From assembly GCF_052119585.1 (NCBI RefSeq), contig NZ_JBGQOJ010000006.1, forward strand, positions 62,001-126,000: a stretch of DNA of 64,000 nt, written 5' to 3'. Each line of letters starts with the position of its first letter. Position 1 is the first letter of the stretch. Both the position numbers and the translations under genes were made by a program. Positions 47,691-56,964 of the stretch are shown here, piece after piece. A model generated the notes under the pieces. The model ran no database searches. It saw only the letters and a program-made list of their open reading frames with translations, and was not told where the DNA came from. The DNA is from JBGQOJ01 sp052119585 (lineage in GTDB: Bacteria; Pseudomonadota; Alphaproteobacteria; Rhodobacterales; Rhodobacteraceae).

Positions 47691-48365
47691 TCAGGCGCCT
47701 TTGGGGGCCCAATCGCGGGGGGCGTGCAAAAACGCCTCGACTTCTGTCAGGGTGGCCGTGTCGAAGGCGCCGCTGTCCTTGGCCTCGGCCAGCACGTCCC
47801 ACCATGTACACAGGTGGTGCAGGGCAACGCCGTGGTCGCCGAGTGTCTTGGTCGTTTCGGGGAAAATGCCGTAGTAAAAGATCACAGCCGTATGAGCGCA
47901 GGTCGCGCCGGTGTCGCGGATCGCGTCGACAAAGCTGATCTTTGATCCGCCGTCGGTCGTCAGATCCTCGACCAGCAGCACGCGCTGGCCTTCGGTCATT
48001 TCACCCTCGATGCGGGCGTTGCGGCCGTAACCTTTGGGTTTCTTGCGGACATAGGTCATCGGCAGGCCCATGCGTTCGGCCACAAGGGCGGCAAAGGGTA
48101 TGCCTGCGGTTTCGCCACCGGCGATGTTGTCGAAGGCCTCGAACCCGGCGTCGCGCAGCACGGTGCAGGTCAGGAAATCCATCAGGGTAGAGCGGATACG
48201 CGGATAGCTGATCAGCTTGCGGCAGTCGATATAGGTCGGTGCCTTGAACCCGCTGGCAAAGGTGAACGGTTCGGTCGCGTTGAAATGCACTGCCTTGATT
48301 TCAAGCAGCATTTTCGCCGTCAGGCGGGCCATGGTTGCGCGGTCGGGGTAAGAGGTGGGGATCAT
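47691..48365 (-). CDS. pyrE: Orotate phosphoribosyltransferase
   Basis: Adds ribose-5-phosphate from PRPP to orotate in pyrimidine synthesis (224 residues). The PRPP-binding motif is VLLVEDLTTDGGSK, and SGFKAPTYIDCRKLISYP and the KKPKGYGRNARIEG loop with its catalytic Lys fit the family. The start at 48365 (MIPTSYPDRATMARL) is 11 bases after the pyrC stop. It forms a unit with pyrC. Confidence 0.95.
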   Translation of the reverse strand: MIPTSYPDRATMARLTAKMLLEIKAVHFNATEPFTFASGFKAPTYIDCRKLISYPRIRSTLMDFLTCTVLRDAGFEAFDNIAGGETAGIPFAALVAERMGLPMTYVRKKPKGYGRNARIEGEMTEGQRVLLVEDLTTDGGSKISFVDAIRDTGATCAHTAVIFYYGIFPETTKTLGDHGVALHHLCTWWDVLAEAKDSGAFDTATLTEVEAFLHAPRDWAPKGA

Positions 48366-48376
48366 CGCGGGGGTCC

Positions 48377-49414
48377 TTAGCTGACGTGCCAATGCAGGGG
48401 GAAGCCGGGATCAAAGACGGTGACCGGGCCGGCGCCGGTATCGATTCTGGCGGGATATAAGACAGCATCTCCCTTGGTCAGGGTGATGGTGTCGGTGTTG
48501 GGTTCCAGGCCATAAAACGCCGGCCCGTTGAGCGAGGCAAAGCCTTCCAGCCGGTCCAGTGCGCCGTCCTGCTCGAACACTTCGGCGAGGCAGGACATGG
48601 TGTTCGTCGCGGTAAAACACCCCGCGCAGCCGCAGGCATGTTCCTTCAGCGCGTCGATATGCGGGGCGCTGTCGGTGCCAAGAAAGAACCGCGCATCGCC
48701 GGATGTGGCGGCGGCCCGCAAGGCCAGACGGTGTTCCTCGCGCTTGGCGACGGGCAGGCAATAGTAATGCGGCTTGATCCCGCCCACGAGGATGTGGTTG
48801 CGGTTGATGATCAGGTGATGCGTGGTGATCGTGGCGCCAAGGTCCTTGGCATTTGATTTGACGTAATCGACGCCCTGAGATGTAGTAATGTGTTCCATAA
48901 TGATCCGAAGGCCTGGAATGGACCGCCGCAGGGGGTCAAGGACCGTGTCGATGAACACCGCCTCGCGGTCGAAGATGTCAACATCGGCGGTGGTGACTTC
49001 GCCATGCATGCACAGCGGCAAACCGATCTCTGCCATCCGCTCCAGCACGGAGCGGACGTTTTCGAAGTTGCGCACGCCGCTGGCGGAATTGGTGGTGGCG
49101 CCTGCCGGATACAGCTTTACCGCGGTGATCAGGCCGCTGGCGTGGGCGGCCGCGACATCGGCGGGGTCGGTCGTTTCGGTCAGGTAAAGCGTCATCAAGG
49201 GCACGAAGGCCATGCCAGCGGGCAGGGCCGCCATAATCCGCGCGCGGTAGGCGGCGGCGTCCGTTGCGGTGACCACGGGCGGCACCAGATTGGGCATGAT
49301 GATCGCGCGGCCAAAATGGCGGGCGGTTTCGGGCAGCACGCCTTGCAACATGGCGCCGTCGCGCAGGTGCAGGTGCCAGTCGTCCGGGCGACGTATGGTG
49401 AGGCTTTGGGTCAT
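48377..49414 (-). CDS. pyrC: Dihydroorotase (PyrC type)
   Basis: Closes the dihydroorotate ring in pyrimidine synthesis (345 residues, like E. coli PyrC). The metal motif is RRPDDWHLHLRDGAML, the bridging Lys lies in AVKLYPAGATTNS, and later ligands are in CMHGEV, MEHITT and LGTDSAPHI. The short class I-type length separates it from the multifunctional and ATCase-associated forms. It is the first gene of the pyrC-pyrE unit. Confidence 0.96.
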   Translation of the reverse strand: MTQSLTIRRPDDWHLHLRDGAMLQGVLPETARHFGRAIIMPNLVPPVVTATDAAAYRARIMAALPAGMAFVPLMTLYLTETTDPADVAAAHASGLITAVKLYPAGATTNSASGVRNFENVRSVLERMAEIGLPLCMHGEVTTADVDIFDREAVFIDTVLDPLRRSIPGLRIIMEHITTSQGVDYVKSNAKDLGATITTHHLIINRNHILVGGIKPHYYCLPVAKREEHRLALRAAATSGDARFFLGTDSAPHIDALKEHACGCAGCFTATNTMSCLAEVFEQDGALDRLEGFASLNGPAFYGLEPNTDTITLTKGDAVLYPARIDTGAGPVTVFDPGFPLHWHVS

Positions 49415-49541
49415 AGCCTGCGCCTACACAATCCACGCGGATTTTGCCAGAGGGTCGGGCGCCGGTTTTTCACTTTGCCGGTGGTCTGTGCATGATCGGG
49501 TCACTGTGTGCGGGCGCACGACAGGTCTGCCCTGGTCCGCG

Positions 49542-50495
49542 TCAGGCGCGTTGCGGGGTCTCCAGCGTCTGGGGGGCTTCATTTTCCGCGCGTTGGGCTT
49601 GCAGCTGCGCCAGACGCTTGCGGAACCTTGGTGCGTTGATTCGGGCAATGACATTCGCGCAAAGCAGTTCGGTCAGACCATGCCGCCCGCTGTCATCCAC
49701 GCTGGCAAGCAGCTTGCGCAGATAGGGCGGATAAGCGCGGCGGGCACGGTAAAGTGCGAAAAAGTAGGCTTCTGTCAGGGTGCCGCCTGCGGCCTTTTCC
49801 AGCAATGGGTCAAGAATGCCCATCGTCACAAGCGCCTTGTCGATCTGGTCGCTCATGTGGCGGCACCGCAGACGGCTGACATTCGAACCATCGAACAACG
49901 CGGCATGCATCGCATCCAGCTGCATCTCGGGGTCGTACAGAACATAGGCATGCGCGGCGGCCTCGATCATATGCGGGGCAAAGCCGTAGCGGCTGGTGAA
50001 ATCCTCGCGGCGCATCCCGGTGAACCGGTCGTCCCACTCGGTGATGCGCGGGTTCAGCGTTGCCTGCGGGCTGATCGCGATAACGGTCGCGCCGGGGGCG
50101 GCAACCGAATAGGCGGCGGCGGCATAGCCGCACATGCCGACACCGTAGAAAACGACGTGGTCATACTCCTCGAAGAACCCGTCATCGACCAGACGGTCGA
50201 AATATTCGTAAATCGCGCGATGTCTGAACCAGGTGTTGCCATGCGCCAGAAGGCACAGGCTTGACCAACCTTTGGACTCTGACAAGCGCATTCCCAAAGG
50301 CAGGGCATCGGGCGCCTCGGACCGGATGTCCAGAATGCTTTCGAAGGTCACCAGAAGCGTTGCCGACCCTTCGCTCAAGATTGCGGAATGATCTGGCCCC
50401 AGCGGTTCGAAATATCCGGAATCCTCGCCCAGTTCCTCGACCTGATCCAGCCATTCCTGTTGATCCCCGGTCAGAGGGGCGCATTTGGTTCGCAT
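49542..50495 (-). CDS. Alpha/beta-hydrolase-like protein lacking the nucleophile Ser
   Basis: A 317-residue cytoplasmic protein related to the C-terminal domain of the 1067-residue protein encoded at 52634-55837. The shared core is DGFFEEYDHVVFYGVGMCGY followed by AAAAYSVAAPGATVIAISPQATLNPR; the other protein has FYGASMGGFGAL at the same place. The nucleophile-elbow Ser is thus Gly120 here, so hydrolase activity is not expected. It ends in an Ala/Gln-rich stretch. It is divergent from the first glycosyltransferase of the cluster. A binding or regulatory role is inference. Confidence 0.75.
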   Translation of the reverse strand: MRTKCAPLTGDQQEWLDQVEELGEDSGYFEPLGPDHSAILSEGSATLLVTFESILDIRSEAPDALPLGMRLSESKGWSSLCLLAHGNTWFRHRAIYEYFDRLVDDGFFEEYDHVVFYGVGMCGYAAAAYSVAAPGATVIAISPQATLNPRITEWDDRFTGMRREDFTSRYGFAPHMIEAAAHAYVLYDPEMQLDAMHAALFDGSNVSRLRCRHMSDQIDKALVTMGILDPLLEKAAGGTLTEAYFFALYRARRAYPPYLRKLLASVDDSGRHGLTELLCANVIARINAPRFRKRLAQLQAQRAENEAPQTLETPQRA

Positions 50496-50830
50496 AACAC
50501 TGCTCCGTTTTTACTTGGTACTGCGCAAAGGCCGTAACGTTCATCCAAGCTTTGCAATGGTGGCACAATGGGGCAGAAATTGGAAGCCGCTGTGCTGTTT
50601 TTGGGAAGCACCGCCAGAAATCCGCATCTGGCTTTGCGCGAGGGTGGAAAACCTGTTCCTGCGGCTTTTATACCCTGAAGGCGCAGCGCGCATCATTGGG
50701 TCGTTGACAATTTCTCACCGCTTATCCATCGTTAAGCGAACAATGCATCCCGTGGATGTTTATTACCTATCCAACTGAAAACAATTAAACTTCTCTTGGT
50801 TGAATGTGTTTGTGAAAGAGGAAACTGTTT
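50496..50830. other. Gene-free spacer between divergent genes of the glycan cluster
   Basis: This 335-base spacer is clearly less GC-rich than its surroundings in its right half. It must hold the divergent promoters of the hydrolase-like gene and the first transferase. A TTGACA at 50704-50709 is followed by the 6-base palindrome CGCTTA-N8-TAAGCG at 50719-50738, but no good -10 element stands at the right distance. AAAGAGGAAA before 50831 is the ribosome site of the transferase gene. Confidence 0.5.
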
Positions 50831-52399
50831 ATGGCTCTTCCGGTCATCGCGTCGCTTTGGATTGGCGCGGAGCTAAGCTGGCTCGAACAGCTGTGCCTGA
50901 AATCCTTTCTGGATCATGGGCACAAAGTTGTTCTTTACACCTATGATGCAGTCGCCAATGTGCCAGAGGGTGTGGATGTGCGTGATGCCGCAGAAATCCT
51001 TCCGTCCGAAAAGATCATCCGCCATGCCCGAACCGGCAGTCCCGCCTATCACGCGGACCTTTTCCGGCTGCACATGCTGAAGAAAACCGACTATATCTGG
51101 GCCGATACCGATGCCTACTGCTGCCAGCCTTGGGACATCAAGCGTGGTTCGCACCTGCATGGCTGGATTTCCGACGCGACCCCTCAGGTGAACAACGGCG
51201 TTCTGCGCCTGCCGAAAACCAGCAAGACGCTGGCGGCGATGTTGAAATTCACCAGTGACGAATATCCGGTGCCGCCGTGGTATGGCGTCGAAAAACAGGC
51301 AGAGCTGCAAGCGCTGAAAGACAAGGGGCAGGGCGTTCATGTGTCCTTGTTGCCATGGGGTATTTGGGGGCCAGAGGCACTGTTCTGGTTCCTGAACCAG
51401 ACCGGAGAGATCAGGCACTCGCAGCCCGGCCACGTTCTGTACCCCGTGCCCTTTGCCAATGCCGGTATCACCTTGAAATCGAAAACTGCAGACGAGGCGC
51501 GCGCGCTGGTCAAGGACGATACGCTGTCGATCCATTTCTGGGGGCGCCGGTTCCGCAATATCGCCGCCAAGCGCGGGCAGGTTCCGGCACGGGGCAGTTT
51601 TGTCGGCGATTTGCTGGACCGTCACGGGATCGACCCCGAGAAAACCAAGCACCTGATGCAGATCAAGCGCCCGGCCACGCCAGAACATCCGGGCAGGCCA
51701 GAGGGGCTGGATTTCTCGATGTTCGACGACGGGGATATCGCCAATCTGGTGCTTCAGCGGTCCGAGGTGGGCGCGACCGGTCCTTTGGTGCGGCAATGGA
51801 TGGCAGGTGACGAAGGGCCGCTGGTTGCCTATGCCGCAGCCAACAGAGACGACATTCTGACCAAGGCCTTTGACGCGATTGCAGAGGCATGCGCGTCCCT
51901 GATCCCCGTTGCGGACGACATCGCGCCCCAGCGGATCGCTGATATCGGCTGCGGCTATGCCTTTGCGGATCTTTTGCTGTTCCGGCGCTACGGCGCGGAT
52001 ATCGTGCTGATCGACATCGAGACCAGCGAGGCGCGGCATTTCGGCCTTGAAGCGGAAGGAGCGGGATATTCCAGTCTGGCCAAGGCCCGCGCATTTCTGG
52101 AGGCGAACGGCGTGCCTGCGGATAAAATCACCCTGCTCAATCCGCAAAAAGTGGATGTGATGAGCCTTGCGCCGGTCGATCTGTGTATCAGCCTGATTTC
52201 CTGCGGCTACCATTATCCGGCGAACACCTATGACGCGTTCTTTCGGGGGCGTATTGCCAAGGGGGGCGGGGTCATTCTTGACATCCGGAAAAAGTCGGGC
52301 GGTGTCAGCGTCCTGAAGGCGATAGGAACAATCGAGGTTCTGAAAAAACAGGACAAGCATTCGCAGGTCTTGTTGCGGGTCGACTGCGGCGCTGCCTGA
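50831..52399 (+). CDS. GT32-like glycosyltransferase fused to a methyltransferase-like domain
   Basis: A 522-residue two-domain protein. Residues 1-270 are a glycosyltransferase resembling GT32 / capsular-sugar transferases: it starts MALPVIASLWIGAELSWLEQ and has the metal-binding DxD as Asp92-Asp94 (WADTDAYCCQPW) and a conserved SIHFWGRR. Residues about 340-520 resemble a class I methyltransferase, with motif I RIADIGCGYAFADLL (371-377 core) and the acidic residue Asp395. The N-terminal half is clearly paralogous to that of the next gene. It may add a sugar and methylate it; this is inference. Confidence 0.78.
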   Translation: MALPVIASLWIGAELSWLEQLCLKSFLDHGHKVVLYTYDAVANVPEGVDVRDAAEILPSEKIIRHARTGSPAYHADLFRLHMLKKTDYIWADTDAYCCQPWDIKRGSHLHGWISDATPQVNNGVLRLPKTSKTLAAMLKFTSDEYPVPPWYGVEKQAELQALKDKGQGVHVSLLPWGIWGPEALFWFLNQTGEIRHSQPGHVLYPVPFANAGITLKSKTADEARALVKDDTLSIHFWGRRFRNIAAKRGQVPARGSFVGDLLDRHGIDPEKTKHLMQIKRPATPEHPGRPEGLDFSMFDDGDIANLVLQRSEVGATGPLVRQWMAGDEGPLVAYAAANRDDILTKAFDAIAEACASLIPVADDIAPQRIADIGCGYAFADLLLFRRYGADIVLIDIETSEARHFGLEAEGAGYSSLAKARAFLEANGVPADKITLLNPQKVDVMSLAPVDLCISLISCGYHYPANTYDAFFRGRIAKGGGVILDIRKKSGGVSVLKAIGTIEVLKKQDKHSQVLLRVDCGAA

Positions 52400-52633
52400 T
52401 GATCCCTGAAACGCGCTGGGCACAAAATCGCCCCATTTCTACCCTATAAAAGTTGGGTGCGGCGCCGAAAGGAAAAGGCGCGGAAAAGGGGATTTTGAGG
52501 CGCGACACACCGTGAAGACAATACGAGAGGCGGGCCGGTTGGAATTCCCCGGTTTTATTGTTTCTCACAACGCCCTAAAGTGCCGTAACTGGTTTGATTA
52601 TATTTGTGTGACACTAAAACGAAGGCAATCGCA

Positions 52634-55600
52634 ATGACGCTTCCTGTAATCGCTTCGCTCTGGATTGGTGGAAGCCTCAGCTATCTCGAGCAGCTTTGCC
52701 TTAAATCCTTCAAGGACCATGGCCACCGGACCATTCTGTATAGCTATGGGCATGTGGAAAATGTGCCCGATGGCATCGAGGTGCTTGACGCAAATACGAT
52801 TTTTCCCAGCACCAGCTATATCACGCACAAGAAGTCGGGCAGCCCCGCAGTGCATGCGGACGCCTTTCGCTATCGCATGATCGAAATGCAGAATGTGATC
52901 TGGGTCGATGCGGATGTCTTGTGCATGCAGCCTTGGGATTTCAAGGACCAGTTCGTGTTCGGCTGGGAAAAGACCGGAAAGCTGGTGTGCAACGCCGTTC
53001 TGGGCTTGCCGCGCTTTTCGCGCACGCTGAAGCAGTTGAACGAATTCTGCAATTCCGAATACCCGATCCCGCCCTGGGCCAATCCAGAAGAGCGCGCGCG
53101 CCTGGACGCGGCAAAAGCCGCAGGCGAGCCGATCCATGTGTCAGAGCTGGAGTGGGGCGTTTGGGGCCCGGCGGCCCTGACCCATTTCCTGTTCGAAACC
53201 GGAGAGATGGATAAGGTCATGCCGCAAGAGGCGTTCTTTCCTGTCTCGTTCAAGGATCGGCGCGATCTGTTGGATCCGGGCATTGATATTGACGCGCAAC
53301 TGGGGGCGGGCTGTTACGGTGTTCACCTGTGGAACCGCCGCATTCGCCGCCGGATCATCACCCATGAAAACGGCATTCCAAATCCGGGCAGCTTTCTGGG
53401 CAAGGCAATCACCCGCCACGGCATCGACCCGACAAAGGCGATGATCCCCGACGTGCCGCCCCCCCATGTGGTCGCCGAGGCAGAGGCGAAAGCGGCAGAG
53501 AAAGCGACCGGGACGGCAGGACAGGCAGTGCCAGAACCACAGGCGCCGCAAGACACCTCTTCGCGGCCCGACACGCGTATTGTGAACCCGAACGTGTCGC
53601 CGGACATGCCGCAGGCGATGGCGGATATGCCGATGATGACCCTGCAACAATCCCCCGAATACCAGCGTATGATTGACGATCTGGAAAGCCGGACAGGGGC
53701 CATGACGGGCTATATGGCGCCACCGAAGGCCCCGATCAGCAACGAAAAGATCCTTGTCGTCACGGGGATGAAAAACGAGGCGCCGTTCATTCTGGAATGG
53801 GTCGCCTATAACCGTTCGATCGGGGTGACGGATTTTCTGGTCTACACCAATGATTGTTCCGACAATACCAACGCGATCCTCGACCGGTTGCAGACGCTGG
53901 GCTATCTGACGCGTCTGGACAACCCCTGGACAAAGGAGTCACCCAGGAAGCCGCAGCATGTGGCGCTTGCCGATGCGATGCACCAGCCGAATTATGCGCA
54001 GGCGGATTGGGTGCTGACCATTGATGTGGACGAGTTCGTGAACATCCATGTGGGCGACGGCACCTTTGCCGATCTGTTTCGCGCCAGCAACTTTCCCAAT
54101 GTCATTTCCTTCACCTGGAAATTCTTCGGGAACGGCGGCATCAACGACTATGCCGACCGCCCCGTGATGGAGCAGTTCACCCGCTGCGCCCCCGAATTCA
54201 TCCCAAAACCGCGCCTTGGCTGGGGGTTCAAGTCGATGTTCCACAAATCGGCGCCCTACACCAAGATCGGCGTTCACCGCCCCCTGAAGATCGAAGAGGA
54301 TGATGTCGATCAGGTGCGCTGGGTCAACGGGTCGGGGCGGGCGATGCCCGATATGCTGCTGACCAACAACGGCTGGCGTTCGACCAAGCGGTCGCTGGGA
54401 TACCGGCTGGCGACGTTGAACCACTATGTCTTGCGGTCCGCGCAAAGCTTTCTGGTGAAACGGGATCGCGGCAGGATCAACCACACCGATCAGGATCAGG
54501 GCATTGATTACTGGATCCGCCGCAACTACGGCACCGAGGTCGACGACCGCATCCACGCGCGCCTTCCCGCGATGAAAAAAGAGCTGGATGTGATGCTGGC
54601 CGACGCCCCCCTGGCGGCGATGCACGAAGAGGCCGTGCAATGGCACCGCGGGCGGATCGAAAGCCTGCTGGCCAGCCCGGATTACAAGACCTTGTATGAC
54701 GGGCTGACACTTGCCGGTCACCCCGATGCCCTTTTCGTCTCGAAAGAGGAAGAAGACGGGGAGGACGAGGGTGGCGAGGATAACGCGGAGGTGAAAGCAC
54801 CCGCTGAGGTGCCCGCTAAAGTGCCTGTTAAACCAACGCTCAAAGCGACCGAAAAAACGGTGGCAAAGGCTGTCGCTGCGGGTCCGCGTTTCGACGCAAA
54901 GATGCCGCCCGCGCCCGCCTCTGCCTCGGATACCCCGCTTTACCCGCGCTTTGACGAGATCCGCGGTTTCGTCAAAGGGGCTGGCGGGTTCGTCTGGGAG
55001 GGCGGCGATAACGCGCTGATGTTCGCGCCCAAATCGCGCCGCCTTGTGGTGACATTCGACAACCTCAGCGTCGTGAAAACCGATGAACAGCGCTGGCCCT
55101 GGGGCTTTGACGTGCTGTCGGAAAAGATGGGATGCTCGGTTCTGGGCGTGATGGCTGTTCAGCGGAACTGGTTCCGGAACGAGTTTGTCCATGACGCCTT
55201 CGAGACCCTGCGCGACAGCGGGTTCTTCGAGCAGTTCGACGAGGTTCTGTTCTACGGCGCGTCAATGGGCGGGTTCGGTGCCTTGGTCTATTCCGCCTGC
55301 GCCCCGAACGCCAACGTGCTGGCGGTTGCGCCGCAATCAACGCTGGACCGCAAGATCCTGCCCGATGACGACCGCTGGGGCTGGACCAGGAAACTGGACT
55401 GGAACGGGCGGTTCAACGATGCGGCCAAAATGCACGCACACAAGGGCAACGTCTTTGTCATCGCCGATCCCTATTTCCAGCCCGATTTCGATCAGGTGTC
55501 GCGGATCCCGGCGGATGGCATGACCTGGCTGCGGACGCCATTCATGGGGCACCAGCTGCCGAATGCCTTTGTGCGGATGGGCGTGATGAAGCAAATTCTG

Positions 55601-55837
55601 TTTGCGGCCGCCGACGGGACGTTGTCGAAACCGATGTTCTACGACCTGTTCCGCAAGCGCCGCGATCTGGACCGGTATCAGCACGATATCCTGATGGAGG
55701 CCGAGAAACGCGGTAAGACCAGACTGGCCATCACGGTTTGCGAATACACGCTGCAACGACGCGAGGCGAAGAACATCCGCCGCTCTCTGGAACGCCTTCA
55801 GGACCAGTTGGCGCAGGAACGCCGGAAGGCGGGTTGA
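52634..55837 (+). CDS. Three-domain protein: GT32-like transferase, GT2-type transferase, alpha/beta-hydrolase-like domain
   Basis: A 1067-residue protein without signal peptide or membrane helix. Domain 1 (1-270) is GT32-like with DxD at Asp92-Asp94. An Ala/Pro/Glu linker (about 275-355) leads to domain 2 (372-690), a GT2-type transferase with VVTGMKNEAPFILEW and DVDEF at 464-468. A second linker, first acidic then Lys/Ala/Pro-rich (703-765), leads to domain 3 (770-1035), hydrolase-like with nucleophile motif GASMGG (Ser877). The end is a charged helix. The start at 52634 (MTLPVIASLW) matches the paralogue; the frame opens ten codons earlier. Confidence 0.8.
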   Translation: MTLPVIASLWIGGSLSYLEQLCLKSFKDHGHRTILYSYGHVENVPDGIEVLDANTIFPSTSYITHKKSGSPAVHADAFRYRMIEMQNVIWVDADVLCMQPWDFKDQFVFGWEKTGKLVCNAVLGLPRFSRTLKQLNEFCNSEYPIPPWANPEERARLDAAKAAGEPIHVSELEWGVWGPAALTHFLFETGEMDKVMPQEAFFPVSFKDRRDLLDPGIDIDAQLGAGCYGVHLWNRRIRRRIITHENGIPNPGSFLGKAITRHGIDPTKAMIPDVPPPHVVAEAEAKAAEKATGTAGQAVPEPQAPQDTSSRPDTRIVNPNVSPDMPQAMADMPMMTLQQSPEYQRMIDDLESRTGAMTGYMAPPKAPISNEKILVVTGMKNEAPFILEWVAYNRSIGVTDFLVYTNDCSDNTNAILDRLQTLGYLTRLDNPWTKESPRKPQHVALADAMHQPNYAQADWVLTIDVDEFVNIHVGDGTFADLFRASNFPNVISFTWKFFGNGGINDYADRPVMEQFTRCAPEFIPKPRLGWGFKSMFHKSAPYTKIGVHRPLKIEEDDVDQVRWVNGSGRAMPDMLLTNNGWRSTKRSLGYRLATLNHYVLRSAQSFLVKRDRGRINHTDQDQGIDYWIRRNYGTEVDDRIHARLPAMKKELDVMLADAPLAAMHEEAVQWHRGRIESLLASPDYKTLYDGLTLAGHPDALFVSKEEEDGEDEGGEDNAEVKAPAEVPAKVPVKPTLKATEKTVAKAVAAGPRFDAKMPPAPASASDTPLYPRFDEIRGFVKGAGGFVWEGGDNALMFAPKSRRLVVTFDNLSVVKTDEQRWPWGFDVLSEKMGCSVLGVMAVQRNWFRNEFVHDAFETLRDSGFFEQFDEVLFYGASMGGFGALVYSACAPNANVLAVAPQSTLDRKILPDDDRWGWTRKLDWNGRFNDAAKMHAHKGNVFVIADPYFQPDFDQVSRIPADGMTWLRTPFMGHQLPNAFVRMGVMKQILFAAADGTLSKPMFYDLFRKRRDLDRYQHDILMEAEKRGKTRLAITVCEYTLQRREAKNIRRSLERLQDQLAQERRKAG

Positions 55838-55839
55838 CC

Positions 55840-56955
55840 ATGTCCGAGACATTCCTTGCCGTCACCTGCATGAAAAACGAGGGACCGTTCATTCTGGAAT
55901 GGATCGCCTATCACCGCGCGATCGGGTTCACGGATTTTCTGGTGTTCACCAACGATTGCACCGACGGGACCGACACGATCCTCGAGCGGTTGCAGGGCGA
56001 GGGCGTGCTGCAAACGATGGATAACCCCTATGCCCGGATGGAGGGCAACTATAACCCGCAAAAGGGCGCGCTTCGGTATTCCGAGGATATGGATATCGTC
56101 AAATCCGCCGACTGGATCATGGTTATGGATGTGGACGAATTCGTGAATATCCACGTAGGCGACGGAACATTGGCCGATCTGCTGGGCGCGGTCGGGGAGA
56201 TCGACTGCATCTCGATGATGTGGCGGTTGTTCGGCAATTCCGATGTGCTGCACTACGAGGACCGTTTCGTCACCGAGCAGTTCGACCTGTGCGCCCCGCA
56301 CTATTGCCCCAGCCCGATACAGGCCTGGGCGGTCAAAACCATGTTCCGCACGCGCGGCAAACATGCGGCCGGAAAATACAAGCGGATCGGGGTTCACCGC
56401 CCCTTGTCCCCGATCAAGGAAACGCTGGCCTCTGTGCGTTGGGTCAACGGCTCTGGCGAACCTGTGCTGGACAAGTTTCTTGACTCCGGCTGGCGCTTTG
56501 GCACGCATTCCTGCGGCTATGACCTTGTGACGCTGAACCACTACGCTGTGCGCTCTGCCGAAAGCTTTGTGGTCAAGCGCGACCGGGGGCGCGTGAACCA
56601 TGTGGACCGCGATCAGGGGCTTGCCTATTGGCTGCGGATGAATTTCAACATGGAACGCGACACCTCTATCCGCCGCCATCTGCCCCGCGCCAAGAAAGAA
56701 TTCGACCGCCTTCTGGCATTGCCCGGCGTGAAAGAATTGCACATGGCGGCGGTTCAATCGCATCGGGACAAGATCGCGGAGCTGATGTCGGTCCAGGAGA
56801 CGGCGGAGTTCTACACTGAAATCACATCGACAGAGATGCGGCTTTTGTCACGCCACCTGAACCTGATCGGGCGCGATATCTTTGACGAGGGGCCGGCCAA
56901 GATTGATCGCAGGATCATCGAGCGTATCTCGACCGTTCCCGATTTGCTGGCATAG
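55840..56955 (+). CDS. GT2-type glycosyltransferase
   Basis: A 371-residue transferase that consists of the same domain as the middle part of the preceding protein, without fusions. It starts MSETFLAVTCMKNEGPFILE, has FTNDCTDGTDTILERL, the metal/nucleotide motif DVDEF at 97-101, WRLFGNSD, VRWVNGSGEP and LNHYAVRSAESFVVKRDRG. It belongs to the group often annotated as glycosyltransferase family 2 (Glyco_tranf_2_4, GT92-like). The start is two bases after the previous stop, so it is translated from the same message. Donor and acceptor are unknown. Confidence 0.85.
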   Translation: MSETFLAVTCMKNEGPFILEWIAYHRAIGFTDFLVFTNDCTDGTDTILERLQGEGVLQTMDNPYARMEGNYNPQKGALRYSEDMDIVKSADWIMVMDVDEFVNIHVGDGTLADLLGAVGEIDCISMMWRLFGNSDVLHYEDRFVTEQFDLCAPHYCPSPIQAWAVKTMFRTRGKHAAGKYKRIGVHRPLSPIKETLASVRWVNGSGEPVLDKFLDSGWRFGTHSCGYDLVTLNHYAVRSAESFVVKRDRGRVNHVDRDQGLAYWLRMNFNMERDTSIRRHLPRAKKEFDRLLALPGVKELHMAAVQSHRDKIAELMSVQETAEFYTEITSTEMRLLSRHLNLIGRDIFDEGPAKIDRRIIERISTVPDLLA

Positions 56956-56964
56956 GCGGTTCCG

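Noticed and set aside
50704..50738. TTGACA and the adjacent palindrome as a defined promoter with operator
   Set aside because: No acceptable -10 element stands 16-18 bases downstream, so it is mentioned only within the spacer entry.
50485..50778. 97-codon frame in the large spacer of the glycan cluster
   Set aside because: It starts inside the neighbouring gene, lacks a ribosome site, and its Trp/Cys/Leu-rich product resembles nothing; the spacer is better read as promoter DNA.
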